Below, in pieces: positions 1-5,665 of a stretch of 8,740 nt of DNA. The notes beneath the pieces are model-generated. The model was not told the origin of the DNA. It searched no databases and was given only the letters and a program-made list of their open reading frames with translations. Within the stretch, counting starts at the first letter, position 1. Each line of letters opens with the position of its first letter. This DNA comes from G039029935 sp039029935 (lineage in GTDB: Bacteria > Chloroflexota > Anaerolineae > Caldilineales > Caldilineaceae): assembly GCA_039029935.1 (NCBI GenBank), contig JBCCFC010000537.1, positions 1 through 8,740 on the forward strand. The letters run 5' to 3'. The translations under genes were made by a program, and so were the position numbers.

Positions 1-97
1 AGTCACTCGCGGAGCAAGCACTCTCTAGTGCGCAGCGGCGTTAGAGAACGCCTAGTCCGCGATTTGTATTGGGTCATAAGAATCTCAAGGAAAAACC
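1..97 (+). promoter_or_regulatory. Leader upstream of the permease, with nested inverted repeats
   Basis: No gene can be assigned here; one short open frame ends with TAG at 42-44 and could be the tail of an upstream gene, but 13 codons are too few to judge. Three perfect inverted repeats are visible. TCGCGGA (7-13) pairs with TCCGCGA (56-62) and encloses two hairpins: GCACT/AGTGC (18-22/27-31, 4-nt loop) and GGCGTT/AACGCC (37-42/47-52, 4-nt loop). Together they could fold into a three-way junction in RNA. AAGGA at 87-91 is a suitably spaced ribosome binding site for the ATG at 98. Whether this is a leader structure, a processing site or a small dispersed repeat cannot be told from one copy. 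Confidence 0.4.
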
Positions 98-1312
98 ATG
101 CAGGCAGTAGACAGCATTCAGGAGAAGTCCTGGATTGATCGGATGGCAGACGAACCCGTTTCGATTGAAGACAGCATCATTGACGCCGATGTTGCGACAG
201 AAGAAGAAGATATTTATGTCGCCTCCTATCTCCAGCTCATGTGGTGGCGATTTCGCAAACACCGCATGGCTCTCATTAGTGCGTTTGTCATCATTCTTCT
301 CTATTTAGTGGTGGGTTTCGCTGAGTTCGTTGCACCCTATCATCCAGAACCACCCAACCCATCGGAGAACTTTACCAAATATAAATTTGCACCGCCCAGC
401 CGCATTCATATTTTTGATGAGAACTGGAACCTACACCGCCCCTTTGTCTACAAGTTAAAAACGGACCGCGATCCAGAGACATTGCGCAAAATTTACACCG
501 AAGACAAATCTGTGATGTTGCCCATCCAATTCTTTGTGCATGGCCCTGAGTATGAGATGTGGGGACAGTGGGAGATGGACTGGCATCTTTTTGGGCTGGG
601 TGAAGAAGCCGAGGATCAGGGTATTTTCCTGCTAGGGACAGACCGCCTTGGCCGTGATATGTTCTCACGCATCTGTGCAGGCGCACGAGTCTCGCTCACG
701 ATTGGTCTCGTCAGTGTACTGATCAGCTTGCTTCTAGGCGTCTTTCTGGGTGGCATCTCTGGCTATTATGGTGGAACCATCGACAACTCTGTGCAACGCC
801 TTATTGAGTTTATCCGTGCGATTCCAGAAATTCCACTGATGATGGCCTTAGCCGCTGCCCTGCCGGCCGACCTGCCTGTACTCCAACTCTACTTTGGCAT
901 CACAATCCTGCTCTCCTTTGTGGGCTGGACAGGACTGGCACGCGTGGTACGAGGTCGCTTCCTCAGCTTGCGTGAAGAGGACTTTGTGATGGCCGCACGT
1001 TTTTCTGGCTCCGGCGAAATGCGCATTATTCTGCGTCACATGTTGCCCTCCTTCATGAGCCACATCATCGCCTCACTGACGCTCTCGATTCCGGGCATCA
1101 TCTTGGCCGAAACAGGCTTGAGTTTTATCGGTTTGGGCTTGCGCGCACCCGCCATCAGTTGGGGGGTGTTGTTGCAAGAAGCACAGAATGTGAAGTCAGT
1201 GGCGCTTGCCCCTTGGGTATTGGCCCCTGCATTGGCGGTAATTTTATCGGTGTTGGCATTTAACTTCTTGGGCGACGGTATCCGCGATGCGGCTGACCCG
1301 TATGCGAAGTAG
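98..1312 (+). CDS. dppC: DppC/OppC-type ABC transporter permease, extended-loop subclass
   Basis: Inner-membrane permease of a peptide/nickel/opine-class (Dpp/Opp) ABC importer; it would pair with a DppB-type permease encoded outside the window, probably upstream. The 404-residue protein has a hydrophilic, acidic N-terminus, a first membrane helix at about 57-80, the class signature LGTDRLGRDMFSR at 179-191, then further hydrophobic helices to the end. The EAA-like coupling loop is at 294-317 (AA at 299-300, G304, LP at 316-317); the usual Glu before AA is Met298. The C-terminus GDGIRDAADPYAK is typical. Between helix 1 and the LGTD motif lie about 100 residues rich in aromatic and charged side chains, making it about 100 residues longer than E. 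coli DppC. AAGGA at 87-91 supports the ATG at 98. The ATPase gene follows after 111 bp. Family is certain; substrate is unknown, so the symbol denotes class only. Confidence 0.93.
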   Translation: MQAVDSIQEKSWIDRMADEPVSIEDSIIDADVATEEEDIYVASYLQLMWWRFRKHRMALISAFVIILLYLVVGFAEFVAPYHPEPPNPSENFTKYKFAPPSRIHIFDENWNLHRPFVYKLKTDRDPETLRKIYTEDKSVMLPIQFFVHGPEYEMWGQWEMDWHLFGLGEEAEDQGIFLLGTDRLGRDMFSRICAGARVSLTIGLVSVLISLLLGVFLGGISGYYGGTIDNSVQRLIEFIRAIPEIPLMMALAAALPADLPVLQLYFGITILLSFVGWTGLARVVRGRFLSLREEDFVMAARFSGSGEMRIILRHMLPSFMSHIIASLTLSIPGIILAETGLSFIGLGLRAPAISWGVLLQEAQNVKSVALAPWVLAPALAVILSVLAFNFLGDGIRDAADPYAK

Positions 1313-1313
1313 T

Positions 1314-1390
1314 TCGGTGGTCAGTAGGTCGGTGGGTCGGTGGTCAGTCACCGAATACCAAATACCGACCTACCGATTACTGATTACCAA
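1314..1390. repeat. GGTCGGT-rich imperfect inverted repeat between the ABC genes
   Basis: This fills most of the 111-bp gap between the permease and ATPase genes. The left arm at 1314-1341 aligns with the reverse complement of 1364-1390 with one gap, and most differences would be G-U wobbles in a + strand transcript. The core is TCGGTGGGTCGGT (1329-1341) against ACCGACCTACCGA (1364-1376). Within it, TCGGTGGTCAGT occurs twice (1314-1325 and 1337-1348), and a perfect small hairpin TCGGTG/CACCGA sits at 1337-1342/1349-1354. It has no following T-run, so it is not a classical terminator. It may stabilise or attenuate the transcript between the two cistrons, or be a dispersed intergenic repeat. 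Confidence 0.65.
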
Positions 1391-1423
1391 TTGAGCTAGA
1401 ACACATTATACAAGGGAATAGGC

Positions 1424-2506
1424 ATGAGTACTGCTGCTACACAAACAGAAAATACAACAACTGAGCGACGATACTCCGATGAAGCGTTATTAGAGGTGAC
1501 AAACCTCAAAACCCACTTTTTTCTAGAACAGGGTATTGTCCGTGCGGTCGATGGTGTTGACTTTACCATCAATCGTGGTCAGACCGTCGGCATTGTGGGT
1601 GAGAGTGGTTGTGGCAAGTCGATCACGGCACGCTCGGTTTTGCGCATTGTGGCTCCGCCAGGGCGCATTGTTGATGGTGAGATGCTCTTTCATCGCATGG
1701 GTTCAGATGGCTCTGAGGAGGTCATCGACCTTGTGCAGTTGGATGAACGTGGTGCAGAGGTACGCGCCATTCGTGGTGGCGAAATCTCGATGGTCTTCCA
1801 AGAGCCAATGACTTCACTCAGCCCTGTGCATACCATCGGCAACCAGATCATCGAAGGTATTTTGCTGCACCAGAACATCTCGGCACAGGAAGCGCGTGAA
1901 CAGGCCATTGAGATGCTGGATCGGGTGAATATGCCCGACCCTAACCGCACCATCGACCGCTACCCGCATGAGTTGAGCGGTGGCATGCGTCAACGTGCGG
2001 TGATTGCGATGGCCCTCTCCTGTCGCCCAACACTGCTGATTGCCGATGAGCCAACAACGGCACTGGATGTGACTACACAGGCGCAGATTCTGACATTGAT
2101 GCGCGACTTGCAGGACGAGTTTGGCATGGCGATTATCTTCATCACACATGATCTCGGTGTGATTGCACAGATGGTTGATTATGTCATCGTGATGTACTTG
2201 GGCGAAGCGGTCGAAATGGCCGATGTGGATACAATCTTCTACAATCCGAAGCATCCATATACCAAGTCACTGCTGCGGTCAATTCCACGCTTGGGCGCAA
2301 AGTCTGTCCAAGAGCGTACTGGCCCACTGGCTGCGATTCGCGGTTCTGTACCAGACCCATACTCGCGTCCAACAGGGTGTCCGTTCCATACGCGTTGCCC
2401 AGAGGTGATCAAAGGCGTTTGCGATCAGAAAGACCCGCCATTCTTGTCTGTAGGCAACACCAGCAGCGGCGATGAGCATAAAGTACGGTGTGTCCTCTAT
2501 GAGTAA
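1424..2506 (+). CDS. dppD: DppD/OppD-type ABC transporter ATP-binding protein
   Basis: Cytoplasmic ATPase that powers the Dpp/Opp-class importer. The 360-residue protein has an intact nucleotide-binding domain: Walker A GESGCGKS at 59-66, Q-loop Gln126, signature LSGGM at 184-188, Walker B LLIADEP with catalytic Glu209, and switch His242. The C-terminal oligopeptide-transporter extension follows, with GCPFHTRCP at 318-326 and cysteines 319, 325, 333 and 356; in this family these four cysteines are known to be able to bind an iron-sulfur cluster. Length fits DppD/OppD. AAGGGA at 1412-1417 supports the ATG at 1424. The class normally works as a DppD-DppF heterodimer, but no second ATPase gene follows here; the next gene overlaps this one by 8 bp (ATGAGTAA), suggesting translational coupling. 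Substrate is not shown by the sequence. Confidence 0.94.
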   Translation: MSTAATQTENTTTERRYSDEALLEVTNLKTHFFLEQGIVRAVDGVDFTINRGQTVGIVGESGCGKSITARSVLRIVAPPGRIVDGEMLFHRMGSDGSEEVIDLVQLDERGAEVRAIRGGEISMVFQEPMTSLSPVHTIGNQIIEGILLHQNISAQEAREQAIEMLDRVNMPDPNRTIDRYPHELSGGMRQRAVIAMALSCRPTLLIADEPTTALDVTTQAQILTLMRDLQDEFGMAIIFITHDLGVIAQMVDYVIVMYLGEAVEMADVDTIFYNPKHPYTKSLLRSIPRLGAKSVQERTGPLAAIRGSVPDPYSRPTGCPFHTRCPEVIKGVCDQKDPPFLSVGNTSSGDEHKVRCVLYE

Positions 2507-4496
2507 TGGCACAACTGCACCTAACCCCCAAGCATCTAGCCCCCAAGGAACTAGTCCAAAAACTGCCGCCCTCCGTCAGCAACTTCAAGATGTCTTTGAT
2601 AGTGCCTATCTCAAACAGGATGTCTTCACAAAAGACGATGATATCATGATTTATTGGCCGGAAGATCGCAAAGCCAACGGCCATTTTGCCATTCGCATCC
2701 AGTCAACCGATGGGCGCATCTACTCCGAATTTCACAATGAAGGGCATATGCACACGGAACTGCGTGTGGGTAGTGCCTATCAATTTGCTGATGGCAACTA
2801 TGAGCTCGTGATCATGCCCCACCCCAGAGTCTACTATGAAGGCGGGTTGCGTATCATGCGTAAGATACCCTGTACCATTGTCAGCCGCTCGATTTACCTA
2901 ACTGGCGCATCAAGTTTGCCCAGTGAGATGGCAACACGTAAAGTAGATGCACTGACCTATGCCTCGCAGTACAGTAAAGGTATCTCTGCTGAAACCGCAA
3001 AGATGGCACTGCAACATTGGCCACGCGTGAAAACTGCACCGATTGAGCAAGCGATTGAACGCCTCCAACAGGACACCAGCAGCAGTGACCTCGCCAATGC
3101 ACTGGATCGAGTCGGCTTGTTGGGCATGGTCTACCGCTTCTGGGAGGAAGTAGAATTCCCCGATGAACTGCGTGATTCACTCCAAGCCTGTCTACGCAAT
3201 GCAACATTCATCGAAGGTGATGCATTATCTAACTACAGCGAAATTCACCAACTACTGCTTCACTCCTGCGAAATTCTGACAGGGCAACTCTTTGCCGACG
3301 ATGTGTTTACCGACTCTGGGCTGAGTGGCTGGCATCACCGCGAACAGGGTGAACGCAATGCACTGGTATGGCTGCGGGATCGCGGGCAGAATGGCTTTAG
3401 TGAGTGGCAATCACCCACCTACATTGACGAAATCGTGTTTGCGCTGGTGCATCTGGCGGACTTTGCCGAAAGTGATGCAGTGCATGAGATGGCGACGGTC
3501 ATTCTTGATAAATTGTGCTTCCTGCTGGCGGTCAATACGCATAATGGTGTTTACGGCGTGACAGCAAGCAATGCCTATGTAGGCACAACGGCGAGTATCA
3601 CACGGCTGCTTTGGGGGCAGGGTGTCAACAATCAATACACGTTAGGTTCGGTCAGTTTGGCTTGTACCAACACTTATCAACTGCCTGCCCTCATTACGCA
3701 GATTGTGGAAGATACATCGGATGAGGTGTCGAGCAGTGAGCGACACTTAGGGGCAGATGGGTGCATTGTCCACAAATTAATGTACCGAACGACTGATTAC
3801 ATGCTGACTTCTGTCGAGACCGAACCTCCGGGTGGCGATAAACCTTTAGGTGAGACAGCGTTACCGAACGCCACCTCCCGGAGGTTCGGACAACTTACTT
3901 GGCAAGCGTCGTTGAGTCCAACGGCGATTGTTGCTGTCGAGCAATCCGATGAGACATCTACACCACGCACGGCGCAATGGAAAGATTTAGTTGTCTCCAT
4001 CCACAACAACGAACAAGACAACATTTATGCCTATTTCCCCACATACGCCTTTGACGAATGGGTGATTGAGGGCAACCGGGCCTTTGCCCGCGTCGAGGGT
4101 GGCTATTTGGCGTTGACCGCCAATCATGACATAGCGTTGACCAAGACAGGGCTTAGTGCCTACCGCGAGTTGGTTACGCAGGGAACACAGCAAGGTATAC
4201 AAACCGTCTGGCTCTGCCAAATGGGGAGATCGTCGATGGATGGCACGTTTGATGAATTCAAAGCGGGTGTGTTGGCGTTGGAGATCACGTTTGATGGCGC
4301 ATCGGCGCAAGTTGATACGCTACGCGGCGAGACGATTGCGGTGAATGCGGATGGAACGCTGTTGGTCGATGGCGTTGAGCAGACCATGAGCGAAGATGTT
4401 CATGTGGACAACCCCTATTGTCACATGGCATTGGGGGCGTCGGAAATGGATATTGTGGTGGGTGAGCAGGTGATGCGGCTGCATGTTGCGACATAA
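2499..4496 (+). CDS. Uncharacterised conserved protein, possible alpha/alpha-toroid carbohydrate-active protein
   Basis: Not assignable to a characterised function. The 665-residue product has no signal peptide or membrane segment and so looks cytoplasmic. It begins with a Pro/Ser-rich stretch (7-22), then a beta-rich part (about 45-135), a helix-rich middle (about 140-400) and a beta-rich C-terminal part (about 420-665). This layout, with aromatic/acidic motifs such as GFSEWQSPTY at 299-308 and LLWGQGVNN at 370-378, recalls heparinase/alginate-lyase-like alpha/alpha toroids with a beta-sandwich. That resemblance is from memory of the fold and is weak evidence. I chose the ATG at 2499, which overlaps the ATPase stop by 8 bp. 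An in-frame ATG at 2472 would add 9 residues but lacks a ribosome binding site. It occupies the slot where dppF is expected, implying action on the imported substrate. Residues about 441-464 are encoded by a palindromic repeat. Confidence 0.75.
   Translation: MSNGTTAPNPQASSPQGTSPKTAALRQQLQDVFDSAYLKQDVFTKDDDIMIYWPEDRKANGHFAIRIQSTDGRIYSEFHNEGHMHTELRVGSAYQFADGNYELVIMPHPRVYYEGGLRIMRKIPCTIVSRSIYLTGASSLPSEMATRKVDALTYASQYSKGISAETAKMALQHWPRVKTAPIEQAIERLQQDTSSSDLANALDRVGLLGMVYRFWEEVEFPDELRDSLQACLRNATFIEGDALSNYSEIHQLLLHSCEILTGQLFADDVFTDSGLSGWHHREQGERNALVWLRDRGQNGFSEWQSPTYIDEIVFALVHLADFAESDAVHEMATVILDKLCFLLAVNTHNGVYGVTASNAYVGTTASITRLLWGQGVNNQYTLGSVSLACTNTYQLPALITQIVEDTSDEVSSSERHLGADGCIVHKLMYRTTDYMLTSVETEPPGGDKPLGETALPNATSRRFGQLTWQASLSPTAIVAVEQSDETSTPRTAQWKDLVVSIHNNEQDNIYAYFPTYAFDEWVIEGNRAFARVEGGYLALTANHDIALTKTGLSAYRELVTQGTQQGIQTVWLCQMGRSSMDGTFDEFKAGVLALEITFDGASAQVDTLRGETIAVNADGTLLVDGVEQTMSEDVHVDNPYCHMALGASEMDIVVGEQVMRLHVAT
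2521..2560 (+). repeat. 15-bp tandem repeat encoding a pentapeptide-repeat linker
   Basis: CTAACCCCCAAGCAT (2521-2535) is followed directly by CTAGCCCCCAAGGAA (2536-2550) and a partial third unit starting CTAGTCC at 2551. The units keep the reading frame and encode three pentapeptides, PNPQA, SSPQG and TSPKT, at residues 8-22 of the uncharacterised protein. It is probably a flexible, length-variable N-terminal linker made by local duplication. Confidence 0.7.
3820..3889. repeat. Palindromic repeat element inserted in frame in a coding gene
   Basis: The left arm CCGAACCTCCGGG at 3820-3832 is matched perfectly by the reverse complement of CCCGGAGGTTCGG at 3877-3889. The pairing continues through TGGCG (3833-3837) and CGCCA (3869-3873) after a 3-nt bulge in the right arm. 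The right arm is itself a palindrome, ACCTCC-C-GGAGGT at 3873-3885. The loop between the arms includes ACCTTTAGGT (3842-3851), another short inverted repeat. The frame stays open through all of it, adding a Gly/Pro/Thr-rich loop (about residues 441-464) to the protein. The shape is that of a small mobile palindrome of the REP/MITE kind; only one copy is visible here. Confidence 0.7.
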
Positions 4497-4502
4497 AATC
4501 GC

Positions 4503-5237
4503 TCAGTTGTCGTTTCCGTCTAACGTCCGCAAATAAGCCACAATATCAACCAAATCCTCCTCGGTCAACGACGGATTCCCTCCCCATGCTGGCATGACCA
4601 GCCCACTGCGGTTATCTGGATCATTGGCCGTTCGTCCAGCGATGATGTAGGCGACTAACTCATCATCGGATTGTGTGCGGACAAATTCATTGCCAGCAAG
4701 CGCAACCCCCAGCCCCTCCATACCAACACCATCAGCACCATGACATCCGGCACAGGTTGTATATAGTTCTTCACCAATTTCCACGTCGCCAACTGCTGTG
4801 CCACCCTGTGTCTCTTCAGAATGCTCGGCTTGACCAGAGCCACCAACTACATAAATACGTCCAATTGTAAACGTCTGTACGGTAAAGAGTAGTGCCAGAA
4901 ACGCCACAATCAACATGCGGCGACTTTGCCGACCACCATTCTTGGCGGGTGGTAGCCAGTAGAAGAGCAGACAGAAGAGGAATGGAGCCAGCCCTCCAAT
5001 ATAGTGGATATAGAGTTGCAAAATGCCCAACCCTTGGTCCAGCAGCTTGATGCCAATTAACGTCTGAACCATCAGCACCAGTTGGAAGAGGATAAAGGTT
5101 GTATGGGCCAGCCAGTTGGGTGACGCTTTTTTGAAGGTCAGCCAACCACTCACAATTAGCACGAATGCGTTGGTGAGTAGGACAAGAATACCTATCGTCA
5201 GGTGAACTGATGATGGGATAATAATGCTATCGATCAT
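4503..5237 (-). CDS. Four-helix membrane protein fused to a C-terminal cytochrome c domain
   Basis: Membrane-anchored c-type cytochrome of 244 residues, probably an electron carrier on the outer face of the cytoplasmic membrane. Four hydrophobic helices are visible at about 10-34, 43-67, 71-96 and 107-126. The loops after helices 1 and 3 carry the positive charges (K36, K37; R103, R106, R107), which predicts both termini outside. After a Gly/Glu-rich linker (about 132-150) comes a cytochrome c domain: heme-binding CAGCH at 162-166 and a likely axial Met215 in LVMPAWGG, then a closing helix to 239. The membrane part carries one histidine near an end of each of the first three helices (12, 45, 78). 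AGGA lies about 11 nt before the ATG. The gene ends 6 bp from the oppositely oriented 665-residue gene. The heme c domain is certain; its redox partner is unknown. Confidence 0.88.
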   Translation of the reverse strand: MIDSIIIPSSVHLTIGILVLLTNAFVLIVSGWLTFKKASPNWLAHTTFILFQLVLMVQTLIGIKLLDQGLGILQLYIHYIGGLAPFLFCLLFYWLPPAKNGGRQSRRMLIVAFLALLFTVQTFTIGRIYVVGGSGQAEHSEETQGGTAVGDVEIGEELYTTCAGCHGADGVGMEGLGVALAGNEFVRTQSDDELVAYIIAGRTANDPDNRSGLVMPAWGGNPSLTEEDLVDIVAYLRTLDGNDN

Positions 5238-5311
5238 AGTAATTGAGTTCCTTTTTGCTTTGTTTCATCGGCCTTTCTACCTCAAGCGTGATTTGCTAAC
5301 CCACTGTCCCC

Positions 5312-5340
5312 ATTATCGTCGAGGTTGAAATTAGGGTAAA
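5312..5340 (-). promoter_or_regulatory. Candidate sigma-70-type promoter for the cytochrome gene
   Basis: Read on the minus strand, TTTACC (5340-5335) resembles a -35 box (4 of 6 consensus bases), and GATAAT (5317-5312) resembles a -10 box (5 of 6). The spacer is exactly 17 bp. It would start a transcript near 5305 with a leader of roughly 65-70 nt before the cytochrome ATG at 5237. Prediction by eye only. Confidence 0.4.
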
Positions 5341-5382
5341 ATACATGTCGATTAAGACTGATGATGCAGTGATAAACTTATG

Positions 5383-5396
5383 CAAAGTATACTTTG
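5383..5396. promoter_or_regulatory. Perfect 14-bp palindrome, candidate operator of the toxin-antitoxin module
   Basis: CAAAGTATACTTTG is perfectly self-complementary. It lies just before the antitoxin start and shares its last base with the GGAGG ribosome binding site. It also contains TATACT, a possible -10 hexamer, although no good -35 box is placed for it. Antitoxins of AbrB/MazE type usually bind palindromes in their own promoter, so an autoregulatory operator is the natural reading; binding is inferred. Confidence 0.55.
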
Positions 5397-5400
5397 GAGG
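5396..5400 (+). promoter_or_regulatory. Strong ribosome binding site that decides the antitoxin start
   Basis: GGAGG ends 7 nt before the ATG at 5408. It is the reason for preferring this start over an in-frame ATG at 5345, which has only AGGG at 5333-5336 and would place the 14-bp palindrome inside the coding region. Confidence 0.7.
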
Positions 5401-5407
5401 TGATGTT

Positions 5408-5662
5408 ATGGCAATCGGCTATGTTGATGTTGCTGGTGATATGGCTACGTTAACCTTTCCCCGCACATTATTGGAACAGCTTGGTATTCTTGCCGATAAT
5501 CAGATTCAATCAAGTAAAATCCAGGTTGATATTGTAAATCAGATGCTTGTTGCACGTAAAATTGTTGAATCCGAAAGAGCAGAAAAGGTTAACAACGCAA
5601 TTGATCATGTGTTTGAAACCTATGATGATGTTTTTATTGCGCTCGCTGAGGGAGCTAAATAA
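5408..5662 (+). CDS. AbrB/MazE-like antitoxin of a type II toxin-antitoxin module
   Basis: Small 84-residue protein, probably the antitoxin that neutralises the Doc toxin encoded 3 bp downstream and represses its own operon. Residues 12-50 have the swapped-hairpin AbrB/MazE look: strand MATLTFPRTLLEQLGI (12-27), then hydrophilic turns and a strand ending QMLVARKI. The C-terminal part (about 51-84) is helical, acidic and ends DDVFIALAEGAK, as expected for an antitoxin tail that occupies the toxin. GGAGG at 5396-5400 supports this start; an upstream in-frame ATG at 5345 would add 21 residues that do not look like part of the fold. The stretch 5461-5580 has 45 G/C in 120 bases, well below the surrounding genes (30 in 60 at 7261-7320), which hints at horizontal acquisition. 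The antitoxin role rests on position and fold impression. Confidence 0.72.
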   Translation: MAIGYVDVAGDMATLTFPRTLLEQLGILADNQIQSSKIQVDIVNQMLVARKIVESERAEKVNNAIDHVFETYDDVFIALAEGAK

Positions 5663-5665
5663 TCA

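Noticed and set aside
372..686. Long minus-strand open frames opposite the permease, ATPase and 665-residue genes
   Set aside because: They lie antisense to well-supported genes, lack ribosome binding sites and recognisable motifs, and follow from codon bias of the real frame.
2472..2498. Earlier ATG for the 665-residue protein
   Set aside because: It would overlap dppD by 35 bp and has no recognisable ribosome binding site; the 8-bp ATGAGTAA overlap is the usual coupled arrangement.
4488..4511. Possible terminator hairpin between the convergent genes (GCGA/TCGC at 4488-4502, CGACA/TGTCG at 4489-4511)
   Set aside because: Stems are only 4-5 bp, they compete with each other, and neither is followed by a convincing T-run on either strand.
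5325..5355. Plus-strand promoter for the toxin-antitoxin pair (TTGAAA at 5325-5330 as -35)
   Set aside because: No good -10 hexamer lies at 16-18 bp; the best match, GATTAA at 5350-5355, is weak and at 19 bp spacing.
5345..5407. Upstream in-frame start that would extend the antitoxin by 21 residues
   Set aside because: The ATG at 5408 has a much stronger ribosome binding site, and the extension would cover the 14-bp palindrome; the added residues do not resemble an AbrB-type N-terminus.
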